Counted from the stretch's first letter, positions 10,624-20,365 are shown. The stretch is 20,498 nucleotides of DNA from Pelargonium cotyledonis (GCA_036897625.1 JAYMTA010001345.1:1-20498), one strand, 5' to 3'. Translations and numbers: made by a program. The notes: generated from the letters alone by a model not told the origin.

Positions 10624-12181
10624 TTAGGATGATAAAGACCAGTCTCCATCTCCACCAAAAGCTCCTCTTTCTCCAAAGTTCTGAACAACATCAACAATGG
10701 TCTCTTCCAATGGCCTACTCTTCCATCCTAGTTTCTTCAGTTTCTCTGAACTCACCTTTATTTCTGTCTCCACCTTCCTCAAACTGTACTTATCACACCC
10801 AAAAAAACAAAAATTTGAATAAAAACACATTAAACCTTCATTTTGTGACAACCTATATATACACAACATATACAATACACTTACCTTGTGGGGGCACATG
10901 TAATGATCAAGATACATGCTCTTCAGCTTGTCCACCAAAACTTGTGTTGTAATCGAATGCGACAAACATATGTATCTTCCTTCTGCTTTTGGATTCTCAT
11001 GTACCAACATCAGTGCTTCAGCTACATCGCGAACATCCACGAGAGGACGACTTCCAAAATCTACTGATCCACTTGTATCTGATTTTCATGGTCATAAGAC
11101 AAAATCACAAAATGAACAACCAAATTACTTAAATAGTTAAATGTTCAAACTGCAAAAATCAGTTATTTTCTAGCCAAACCTTTTAGAAATTTGAGGAAGA
11201 AGGAACTAGTAGCATTCATTGTGGATTGCAGCATTGGCCCAATGACGAATGCTGGACAAAACGTTACGATGCTGAGTTTACTTTTCTGGGCATATTCTCT
11301 AGCTTCCATTTCTGCAAGTGTCTTGGCAAGCCCATACCATCTCTGAAGTTCACATTAGACAAAGGTTTAGCTTATTGCTTAGCATTAGTTTGTGTAAAAT
11401 ATGTAACTCTACTAGGCAAGATTGATCACCTTATTTGCTTTGCAGTATTCTATATCAGACCAACATTCCTCATCCATAGCCTGATCCTTTGGCCATTTTG
11501 GGTTAAACCAAACAGCACTAACAGATGATACAACCACCAATTTCTTCACTTTTGTCTTTGAACAAGCATTTAGTACATTTCTCGTGCCAGCCACAGCCGG
11601 TTCAATCAATTCAACCTGCAAAAGTAGTCGCGCAAGCACTGTAAATTAATAACTTGCATCTATCTAGTTATAGCTAAAATTGTAAATTATAAAACAATGA
11701 GATTGCCTCTGGATTAGGCACTGTGTCGGGAGCAACTGGAGAGGCAACATGGAAAACTCCAGCACATCCGGAGATTGCAACACGCAGACCTTCGTAGTCC
11801 AGCAAATCTGCCTTGAATAGTTGGAGATTCTCAGAAGCATTACCCAATTTCTTCAGATGAGCATATCTTGGATCACCTGAAATCATGCAGTATGTGGATC
11901 TTGCAGTTGTAAAGAACAATTCTAATGCTAATGAATTGAAAGTTTTAGACTGTCAAATATCACAAGACTTGAATCTACAATGAAATCATTCAGTAGCAAG
12001 TGTAAATATAGGAATTGAAACAAAGAAAAAGACGAAGAAGATTACATGGATCTCTTACTGTTCCATGGACTGTGTAGCCCTTGGAGAGGAGAAACTTTAC
12101 GAGCCACGATGCCACATACCCTCCTGCGCCTGTCACGCATACTCTTCCTTTCTCACCTATTTCTGTCATGCTACTCTCCAT
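10624..12181 (-). CDS. Cinnamoyl-CoA reductase-like SDR, copy A
   Basis: Exons: 12181-12046, 11876-11707, 11615-11430, 11342-11180, 11078-10885, 10788-10624; 1014 nt, 337 aa. It is an extended SDR of the CCR-like group (similar to Arabidopsis CRL1/CRL2), expected to be a cytosolic NADP(H)-dependent reductase; the substrate is unknown. Seen: nucleotide-binding [10 protein letters not shown] at 17-26, VRDP at 42-45 (its Arg suits NADPH), DLLDY at 69-73, FHVASP at 87-92, catalytic Ser region VVVSS near 129-133, and YGLAK with Tyr167 and Lys171. WYGLAKT replaces the NWYCYGK signature of lignin CCRs, so true CCR activity is doubtful. Intron 2 has a GC donor (11706-11705). The last junction differs in phase from the other copies and needs the AAG acceptor at 10789. 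The start is the ATG at 12181, with a second in-frame ATG four codons on. Closest neighbour copy is D. Confidence 0.92.
11616..11706 (-). other. GC-AG intron 2 of copy A
   Basis: The exon ends AATCCAGAG and continues GCAATC. The next exon starts GTTGAA after TTTTGCAG. Only a GC donor here preserves the family's [11 protein letters not shown] join; the nearest GT (11 nt further) would shift the frame. Copy D has the same GC, whereas C and E have GT at this position. Confidence 0.75.
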
Positions 12182-12460
12182 CAGATTACAAGTTTGTTTG
12201 AGTCAACTTCTGAATTGTACTTAGATCAGGAAATGTCAAGGGTCAATATCATCTGCACCTCTAAAGTCTCCTCCTATCCATCTTATAACATTAATAAAAT
12301 CAAATCATGTGTTTTGAAACATTAATATTAAATTCAAGATTTGCATCAGCTATGCTGCTCTTATCTTAAACTGTCCTTAATAAACTACTGGTAAAGAAAC
12401 TGTCCTTATTTACTTGTTTGTGACCAAACAAGAATCCGATTTCAGCTAATATCTTCCAGT

Positions 12461-13193
12461 CTAGTCTTTATCTAAATCTCCTCTCTCTTCATAGTTCTTA
12501 ACAACATCAATAATAGCCTCTTCAAGTGGCCTGTACTTGTTTGGACTTTTTAATGACATGATACAATGTGATATTGTGTGCTCTTAATTCAGTGTCTATG
12601 TGCTTTAAATAACTAGCATTTCTTGTGGATTGCAGCATAGGCCCAATAATAATGGATGGACAAATTGATACCATGTTGTTGATTTCACTTTTCTTTGCAT
12701 ATTCCAAAGCTTCTCTTTCCGCCATCGTTTTGGCAAGACAATACCATTGCTAAGGTTCACATGAGCACAAACTTTAACAATGGAAAAGACTAGATATGTA
12801 TTAAAAGTCACAAAACAGTTGCAGCAAAAAGAGATTCATAGTCCAGCAAGTTGCAGTTTCTTTAAATGATCATTTTTCTCATCACATGGAACAGACTATA
12901 TCAAGTCAATCCTGGACAAGGTTCTTTGGGATCAATATTAGATGCAAATAAGAATTCAGATTTCCATTTACAGAACAAAAGTCCATATTCTGACTTTAAG
13001 TTATAAAAAATGTCCAATTATCCCCAAATTACTGACAAGAACTTGAAAGTTCAATCTTATAATCTTACATGGAAGAAGATTACATAGATTTCTGACTATG
13101 TAAATCTTGGAAAGTAGAAACTTGATTAGCCAAGACGCAACATACCCTTCGGCGCCAGTCACACATACTCTTGAGTCTTGACTTCTCTGCCAT
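12461..13193 (-). pseudogene. Cinnamoyl-CoA reductase-like pseudogene, copy B
   Basis: Remnants in gene order: exon 1 (about 13193-13078), part of exon 2 (about 12876-12835), exon 4 (12749 to about 12610) and the end of exon 6 (about 12545-12461). Exons 3 and 5 are missing. Exon 1 has a 7-nt tandem duplication after codon 6, which shifts the frame, and lacks the 12 nt encoding the HGTV stretch. Exon 2 keeps GDEKNDHLKKL, then jumps by internal deletion to LLDYE. Exon 4 is still open ([19 protein letters not shown], then [15 protein letters not shown]). The exon 6 remnant reads [19 protein letters not shown] to a TAG. Wording and flanks match copy C best, so it is a decayed sister of C. No functional enzyme can be made; exon 4 with a retained intron gives only a short peptide. 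Confidence 0.88.
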
Positions 13194-13696
13194 CTGGGTC
13201 TTCTCTTGTGTTGGTGTGAGATTGAAACAAGCCTGCCTATTTTATGTTTTGTTTGTTGTTTCTCATTCTTGGATGTACTTGGAAATGGTATCATCTTTTG
13301 CAATCTATTCTTTAATTTTGTATGTTTTTTTTTTTAAATGTTGAAAGGTTACAAGGACTGAAAAATCAATGGAGCTCAATCTTGTTCCATCTCCAAATCT
13401 TATGCAAATGAAACAAGAAAAAACTGTTAAACCTTGTTTCATCTCCCAATCTGCAGGTGCTATGAATTCACCTTTATTTGTGTCATGATAAGAAAAAGAC
13501 AACAAAAATAATGCATGTATATATTTTCATATTCTGGCCAAGCAAAAACGTAAAGACAACACCTTAAATTTCTTTACATTATTTTTTTCTGAGTTTGGCT
13601 GTAGTTTAAATACATAACACACTGTGAGCCACAGTACAGTTGGATCATCAAACATTCCACAACATCCGAATCTAATTTCAGAAAAAACCTTCCAGA

Positions 13697-15110
13697 CTAG
13701 TCCTTTTTTCCTAATTCTCCTCTCTCTTCATGGTTAATAACAGCATCAATAACAGTCTCTTCAAACGGCCTGTATGTCCATCCTAAGTTCTCCAGTTTCT
13801 TTGAACTCAATTTCTTCATTCCTCTGTCCGCCCCAAAACTGTCAAGATGTACAATGAATGTCACATACTATACACACAACCTCATATACTCAAAGTGATA
13901 ATTTGTCCCGAACTTGGACTTGGACATATTGCTTGTAACTATATATACCTTTTAGGGAAATAGTAATCCGGATACATGATCTTCAACTTCTCCAACAAAT
14001 CTTGAGCATTGATATGATGCGACGAACACATATATCTTCCCTCTGCCTTTGGATTCTCATAAACTAGCAGCAGTGCTTCAGCCACGTCGCGCACATCTAC
14101 AAAATGCTGAGCTTCATTGTCTAATGGTTCACTTCCATCTGAGGAACCAAAAAAACTCATGAAAAAGGTCATCAAAATGAGATGATTTGTGACTAGAACA
14201 GGAGAGCCAAACCTGTGAGAAACTTCAACAAATATAAACTACTAGAGTTTAGTGTGGACTGCAGCCGAGGCCCAATGACTAGAGATGGACACACCGATAT
14301 CACGTTGATTTCGCTCTTCTTTGCATATTCCAAAGCTTCTCTTTCTGCCAATGTTTTGGCCAGACAATACCATATCTAAGGTATACACCAGCATACTCAT
14401 TTTAATAGTCATCAACAATGGCAACGGCGTAAACAGTGCAGCAAAAGAATTTGGTATTTGGTTATTTACCTTCATTGCTCTGCAAGATTCCAAGTCAGAC
14501 CAGCAATCCTCGTCCATGGGTTGATCCAAAGGCCAATTTGGGTTCACTGCAACAGCACCAGTAGAGGACACAACCACAATCTTCTTCACTCCCGCCTTTG
14601 AACAAGCATTTAGTACATTTCTTGTCCCACATACTGATATTTCAACCATTTCTTCCTAAAAAAACATGACAGAAATGTGCAATGAATATAAGTGAAGGCA
14701 ACAAACAGTCACTAAAATCAATGTTAGTGTACCTGATCTGAATTAGGTGTTGTTGCGGGACGAGCAACATGGAAGACCCCACTGCAACCTTCAATGGCAC
14801 CACAAACAGCTTCATAGTCCAACAACTCTACCTTAAACAGTTGCAGGTTGTCCGAAGCATTCTCCATTTTCTTTAAATGATCATTTTTCTTGTCACCTGT
14901 AACAGATTACATCATGTCAATCCTGAACAAGCTAGGCACAGAAAAAAGAAGAAAAATCATTCTAATAATCTTGAGAAATTAAGAAGATATATTACATGGA
15001 TCTCTGACGGTTCCATGGACTATGTAATTCTTGGAAAGGAGAAACTTGATGAGCCAGGACGCCACATACCCACCGGCACCAGTCACACATACTCTTGACT
15101 TCTCTGCCAT
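13697..15110 (-). CDS. Cinnamoyl-CoA reductase-like SDR, copy C
   Basis: Exons: 15110-14996, 14896-14733, 14655-14470, 14375-14213, 14138-13949, 13838-13697; 960 nt, 319 aa, all introns GT-AG. The start gives [19 protein letters not shown], with no extra N-terminal residues. Motifs: [10 protein letters not shown] at 10-19, VRDP at 35-38, VVVSS in exon 3, and WYCLAKT with Tyr158 and Lys162. Its Cys after the Tyr is as in lignin CCRs, unlike A and D. The exon 2/3 region is diverged and two codons shorter: [12 protein letters not shown] then EEMVEISV, where A, D and E have PVxxxxPxPE then VExIEPAV. The C-terminus GELGKKD is also short. The exon 5/6 join is phase 2 (AAA AG|T TTT), as in E. It is a likely cytosolic NADPH-dependent reductase with possibly shifted substrate preference (inference). 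A TATA-like TATATATTA lies at 15155-15163, only 45 nt before the ATG. Confidence 0.92.
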
Positions 15111-15840
15111 CTGGGATTGAAAAAAGATAAGAGCTTTATGTTATCTCTGTGTACATAATATATACTAGTGTCAGATTCCTTCATTACAGCAATTTGTTTG
15201 TCATTCTTGGATGTACTTGGAAATGTACCTACTAAGAAATGGTAAGAGAGAAAAATGGCATTGTCTTTGGCACTCAATTCCTTAATTTTACATGCAATTT
15301 TCTTCTTGGAAGTTAGTGAGGACTGAGCAATCAATGGAGACCAATCTTGTCCCATCTCTGAAGTCAGAACCAATCCTGATCCAAATGGGATCTTCCATTC
15401 ATTCGGCTGCAACAAGAGTCTTTATCAGGAAGCTGGAGGAAGCTAACTGTTATCTGTCATGATATCATTACTAATAAACTCGTTCAAGAGGCTGTCTTTT
15501 TTAATGGAACATAGAAAAAAGTTCAAGAAATTGCTGTCTATGGAAGAAACACATAATTCTCCTACTGGTGTATGCAATTTAGCAGCCATTATTGATTTGC
15601 CATCACTATTTGGTTAACCTGATATGAATATACTGAAATTTCCATCAGACCAGCAATTCACTATTTGTTTCTCATACAATAGACAATTGTCCAAGACAAC
15701 ATTGGTGTCGGAAAACATCTTCATTGTAATCCACAAAAAAATTGTAATGAAAAAATGCATCATTCTTTTGACTTCTCTCAATTAACACTAAACAGCTCAA
15801 AACATTATCTTTTTTTCTGATACGTGCACCATTGGCATAA
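15111..15840. other. Spacer between copies C and D
   Basis: No gene is seen. The part nearest C (about 15180-15420) resembles the upstream flank of pseudogene B (about 13250-13460), including GGATGTACTTGGAAATG, which supports duplication of the B/C unit with its flank. A piece near 15450-15500 resembles the downstream flank of E (about 18398-18460). The part nearest D (about 15780-15840) matches the downstream flank of A. Confidence 0.6.
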
Positions 15841-17404
15841 TTAGGATGATAAAGACCAATACCCATCTCCACCAAAGGCTTCTCTTTCTCCATAGTTCTT
15901 AACAACATCAACAATAGTCTCTTCCAATGGCCTACTCTTCCATCCTAGTTTCTTCAGTTTCTCTGAACTTACCTTTAATTCTGTCTCCACCTTCCTCAAA
16001 CTGTACTCATCACACCAAAAAAACAAAAAAAGTAGAAGAAAAACACATTAAACCTTCATTTTGTGACAATCTATACATAACATAAAATAAATACACTTGC
16101 TTGCAGCATTACCTTGTGGGGGACATGTAATGATCAGGATACATGCTCTTCAACTTGTCCACCATATCTTGTGTTTTCACAATATGTGATGAACATATGT
16201 ATCTTCCTTCTGCATTTGGATTCTCATAAACCAGCATCAGTGCTTCACCTACATCGCGCACATCCACGAGAGGACAAGGTCCAAAATCTACTGATCCACT
16301 TGTATCTGCTTTCATGGTCGCAGGACAAAATCACAAAATGAACAACCAAGTTACTTAATGTTCAAATTGCAAAAATCAGTTTTGTTTTCTAGCTAAACCT
16401 TTCAGAAACTTGAGGAAGAAGGAACTAGTAGCATTCATTGTGGATTGCAGCATTGGCCCAATGACGAGTGTTGGACAAAACGTTACGATGCTGAGTTTAC
16501 TTTTCCCTGCATATTCCCTAGCTTCCATTTCTGCAAGTGTCTTGGCAAGCCCATACCATTTCTGGAGTTCATATTAGACTAAAGGTTTCACTTATTGTTT
16601 AGCAAGAGTTTGTGTAAAATATGCAACTCTACTAGGCAAGATATTGATCACCTTATTTACTTTACAGTGTTCCACATCAGACCAGCATTCCTCATCCATA
16701 GCTTGATCCTTTGGCCATTTTGGGTTAAAGCAAACAGCACTAAAAGATGATACAATCACCAGTTTATTCACTTTTGCATCTGAACAAGCATTTAGTACAT
16801 TTCTCGTGCCACCCACAGCTGGTTCGATCAATTCAACCTGCAAAAGTAGTCAAGAGCACTGTTTAATAACTTGCATCTATATCTACTTAGCTAAAATTGT
16901 AAATTATAAAACATTGAGATTGCCTCTGGATTTGGTACTGTGTCAGGAGCCACTGGAGAAGCAACATGGAAAACTCCAGCACATCCGGAGATGGCATCAC
17001 GCAGACCTTCGTAGTCCAGCAAATCTGCCTTGAATAGATGCAGATTCTCAGGAGCATTATCCAATTTCTTCAGATGAGCATTTCTTGGATCACCTGAAAT
17101 CATGCAGTATGTGGATCTTGCAGTTGTAAAGAACAATTCTAATGCTAATGAATACTGTATCTTATGAAATCATAATGAACTGAAAGTTTTAGACTTTCAA
17201 ATATTACAAGACTTGAATCTACAATGAAATCATTCAATAGGAAGTGTAATTATAGGAATTGAAGCAAAGAAAAAGACGAAGAAGATTACATGGATCTCTT
17301 ACGGTTCCATGGACTGTGTAGCCCTTGGAGAGTAGAAGCTTTACGAGCCACGATGCGACATACCCTCCTGCACCTGTCACACATACTCTTCCTTTCTCAC
17401 CCAT
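15841..17404 (-). CDS. Cinnamoyl-CoA reductase-like SDR, copy D
   Basis: Exons: 17404-17290, 17093-16924, 16837-16652, 16561-16399, 16305-16113, 16000-15841; 987 nt, 328 aa. It is the closest sister of A: exon 3 differs at 10 of 62 residues, and introns and both flanks also match. Motifs: [10 protein letters not shown] at 10-19, VRDP at 35-38, FHVASP in exon 2, and YGLAK with Tyr160 and Lys164. Start: A's upstream ATG region is deleted here, but an ATA of A is ATG in D, giving MGEKGRVCV. Intron 2 has the same GC donor as A (16923-16922). The last join must be phase 2 (ACA AG|T TTG) using the CAG acceptor at 16001, as in C and E. Splicing at the GAG 5 nt upstream, or retaining the intron, would stop the protein early. 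Expected role as for A, possibly redundant with it. Confidence 0.88.
16838..16923 (-). other. GC-AG intron 2 of copy D
   Basis: Same exon end (CCAGAG) and GCAATC donor as in copy A, with acceptor TTTTGCAG|GTTGAA. The reading frame and family alignment require this join. Sharing it with A dates the T-to-C donor change before their duplication. Confidence 0.75.
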
Positions 17405-17917
17405 TTCTGTCAACAGATTACAAGTTTCTTCTGAATTGTACACTTAGAGCCATTTATCAGGAAATGTCCATGGTCTATATCATCTGCACCTCCAAAGTCT
17501 TATCTAGCCATCTTCTTAATAAAGAAGCTACATAAATGCAAATCCATAATTTATACATTCAGTTTATTTGTTTTCTTGTTTAACTTTTCTTATATGTAAA
17601 GACTTGATTTGAGGGATATTCTTGATTTGAAGAATCAAGAACTGGAGATATCAAATCACATATATACTGCCTTGTTTGTTTTTGGTTCTACATTGGTACT
17701 TAATTTTTTTTTTCTTCTATTTGGTACTCAAACTATTGATATCGTTCCAATTTAGTACTAATTAAAAACAAGAAGTTGAAATGATCAATCTGTAATTATG
17801 AACTTGTAATTCAAATTAACTTATCTAGGAGTTTACGATAATTCATTATTCATCGTAAGGTAACTATCAAATTACTAAAATACAATGAAGTCATATAATA
17901 GAGAGACAAGATCTTAC
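17405..17917. other. Spacer upstream of copy D
   Basis: About 17410-17512 is a copy of the region upstream of A (about 12182-12285), including a shared GCAGATGATAT block. Beyond that the sequence is AT-rich and unrelated to A. A weak TATAAAT lies at 17549-17555, 145 nt before the D start. No second exon of the neighbouring phytocyanin piece was found here. Confidence 0.5.
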
Positions 17918-18074
17918 CAAGGTTGTCTCCGAGCGTGAAGTTTTTATTAGTTGCCCAATTTCTATAGTCACCACCGATTTGCCAATCAATTTGGTAATCG
18001 ACGGCAAGAGAACGTGGAGCAACCGAGCACAATAATATTAGCAAAATTGGAGCGACATAGAACCCCATCGACAT
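17918..18074 (-). pseudogene. Orphan first exon of a phytocyanin
   Basis: An ATG at 18074 opens 52 codons: a signal peptide with hydrophobic core (FYVAPILLILLCSVAP, cleavage likely after SLA), then the start of a plastocyanin-like domain (VDYQIDWQIGGDYRNWATNK, then NFTLGDNL). It ends at a good donor, CTTG|GTAAGA (17918/17917), just where phytocyanin genes commonly have their intron, in phase 1. The second exon, which would carry the Cys/His copper ligands and the rest of the barrel, is not found in the 500 bp downstream, where copy D begins instead. The known family members are secreted or GPI-anchored blue copper or copper-less proteins of the cell surface. As seen, this is a gene fragment and not a working phytocyanin. 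A distant or unusual exon 2 cannot be excluded, nor can splicing into copy D. Confidence 0.75.
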
Positions 18075-18163
18075 TTCAATATTTATTTTGCTAGAACAAA
18101 TTTTAAAACTACAAAAGATGTAATCAAATGCGTTACAAAGAAAAATAGCATATGTGTGCTGTG

Positions 18164-18171
18164 AATATATA
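18164..18171 (-). promoter_or_regulatory. TATA box of the phytocyanin fragment
   Basis: CCTATATATTCAC on the minus strand, about 90 nt before the ATG at 18074. The position gives a leader of roughly 60 nt, so the core promoter appears to have been kept with the orphan exon. Confidence 0.5.
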
Positions 18172-18174
18172 GGC

Positions 18175-18529
18175 GCAGGCGCGCACATTAGGGTTAATTA
18201 GCCTTTGTGTATGGAGAAGAAATTTCCATCTTTGTTTCTTTCTTTCTTTCTTTCCATTTTCTTAAGGAAATTTCCATCTTTCTTTTGTAAAATAGGCCAA
18301 TTTGGGTGTTCAATCAATCAGCAAATTTAAGTTACAAAGATGTTGTGATTGGAACAATCAATGAACATACCATTATGAGGTTGGAACAAGCAAATTCTTC
18401 ATCTGTCATGACATTCATAACCCACAACCTAGCTAGTTCAAGAGATTGACTTCTTTAAGAGAATCATTTTAAAAAAAGACTATAAGAAGTAGCTGCAAAT
18501 TAGCTAATGGATGAAACACCAAAAAAGGG
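18175..18529. other. Spacer between the phytocyanin fragment and copy E
   Basis: Contains a (TTTC)n microsatellite at about 18235-18254. The segment about 18398-18460 resembles sequence near 15450-15500. No gene is seen. Confidence 0.5.
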
Positions 18530-20123
18530 CTAGACCATTGGCAGGACACCACTTTCTCTGTAATCTTTAACAGCATCAGCTGTAGTTTCTTCCAAGGGTC
18601 TGTACTTCCATCCCAAGTTTTGCAACTTCTTTGAACTGATCGGATACGAGTCTCTCTCTGCATCAACGAAACTGCCATGGCATGCATCATATATATATAC
18701 GTATACCAAAATTATATATCAGCAGATCAAGGATCAATGTTTCTCTAATTTGTCGCGTATAGTTAAAACTTACTTTCTGTTGCAGCTGTAGTTGGGGTAC
18801 ATGCTCCTCATATACTCTGCCAAAGCCCGCATTCTTCTCCTATATGATGTACATATGTATCTTCCTTTAGCTTCAGGCTTCTCATACACCAACAACAATG
18901 CTTCAGCAACGTCGCGCACATCCACAATTAGACTAGCAACATCTTGTACTTCTTCACTCCCATCTAATTTCCTCAAACATGCACGAAAAGATCATAAGAA
19001 TGTACCGATTTGCTAATATAGCAGAGAAACTGATAATGCAAGAAAAAAAAAACCTGTTAAAAGTTGAAGAAGAAATAGGCTACTAGAATTGATTGTAGGT
19101 TGCAGCCTTGGTCCAATAATAACAGATGGACAAACTGTTATGATATTGAGCTCTGTTCTCTTTGCATACTCCCAAGCTTCTAGCTCTGCCATCGTTTTCG
19201 CCAGCCAATAATAGTTCTTGAATCACATGAATTGTAACAGCTTAGCTTATTTGTATGCAAGAGATGAAAACACAATTTTTGATTCCATAACTTTGAATCA
19301 TAAATATTTCCTATGAAAGTAACATTTCTCAGCTAAGCTAACAAGTGACAATTCAATAAGAGATGACAAAAATGCCCAAAACATTTCTAGAATTTGAAGG
19401 ACAATTAATACGTTTCAAGAAACGAGCAATATTGTAGTCAGTTTGTTTAGAGACCTCAAGTTCCTTGCAAAACTCCACATCAGACCAGCATTCCTCGTCC
19501 ATCTCGCGATCCTTTGGCCAGTTGGGCTTCACCATTACAGCACTAACAGATGATACCACCACAACCCTCTTCACTTTGGCCTTCAAACATGCATTTAGAA
19601 CATTCCTGGTACCAATAACCGCCGGCTCAATCATTTCAACCTGTAAAAGAACATGATCATTACAAATCAGCTCTGGCTTCCAAGTAACTACAATTCTCAT
19701 CATCACAAACAATAACAGATAAGAAACCAAAATCTTACCTCCGGATAAGGCATTTTGGCAACAGGAACTGGGCAGGCAACATGGAAAACCCCGGCGCAGC
19801 CAGAAATTGCATCACATAGACCTTCATAGTCCAGCAAGTCCGTCTTGAAGAGCTGCAGATTCTCAGAAGAATTTTCCAGTTTCATCAGATGAGAGTTCTT
19901 CTCATCACCTGCCAAAACAAACAAACAAATGGTTTCATCAGAAACTAACTTCAAACATCGATTTCAAGACAGTTTAGAAAAGAATAAAATATATACATGG
20001 GTCTCTAACAGTTCCATGAACCATGTAGCCCTTGGAGAGAAGGAACTTGACAACCCATGAGGCCAAGTACCCTCCTGCACCAGTCACACACACTCTTTGT
20101 ATCTTCTCTGGTACCTCTCCCAT
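18530..20123 (-). CDS. Cinnamoyl-CoA reductase-like SDR, copy E
   Basis: Exons: 20123-19997, 19908-19739, 19640-19455, 19216-19054, 18963-18774, 18671-18530; 978 nt, 325 aa, all introns GT-AG. The start gives [23 protein letters not shown], which fits the family's usual N-terminus. Motifs: [10 protein letters not shown] at 14-23, VRDP at 39-42, FHVACP in exon 2, VVVSS in exon 3, and YWLAK with Tyr164 and Lys168. The residue before the Tyr is Tyr where A, C and D have Trp (NYYWLAKT). Exon 5 has a basic, altered stretch ([17 protein letters not shown]) where the others have SHxxxxQxxxxKLKxMYP. The last join is phase 2 (AGA AA|T TTC). It is the most diverged member and lies first in transcription order. 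It is probably an NADPH-dependent reductase of unknown substrate. Confidence 0.92.
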
Positions 20124-20195
20124 GATGCTCTTCTTTTACACACACAACACCCAACACAAGCTTTGTTCATGGCAATTTCTTATTCTCAGAATGAA

Positions 20196-20204
20196 ATTTA
20201 TATA
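20196..20204 (-). promoter_or_regulatory. TATA box of copy E
   Basis: TATATAAAT on the minus strand, 73-81 nt before the E start codon. The spacing predicts transcription beginning near 20168 and a leader of about 45 nt. It is the clearest core promoter in the array. Confidence 0.6.
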
Positions 20205-20365
20205 CACTAGCTCACCGAACAAATCTATGTGAAAATGCATGCTCTTTTTGTGCCTCACCCACACTTGCTTATCAACAGGAAAATGGACAAATGCAAGATC
20301 ATTCACTTCATTAAAATACACCAAATAACTACAAGTCTAAGAAATAGCAGAAAGCTTTTACACCA

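Noticed and set aside
11226-11528. 100-codon + strand open frame inside gene A
   Set aside because: Antisense shadow of exons 3 and 4 of the minus-strand reductase.
15641-15660. 13-nt match to exon 3 of the reductases (CATCAGACCAGCA)
   Set aside because: Too short; no surrounding exon 3 sequence, and matches of this length are expected by chance over the window.
16109-16315. Copy D as a truncated protein ending HYMSPTR
   Set aside because: That stop arises only if the last intron is retained; using the CAG acceptor at 16001 gives an exact open frame of 329 codons including stop.
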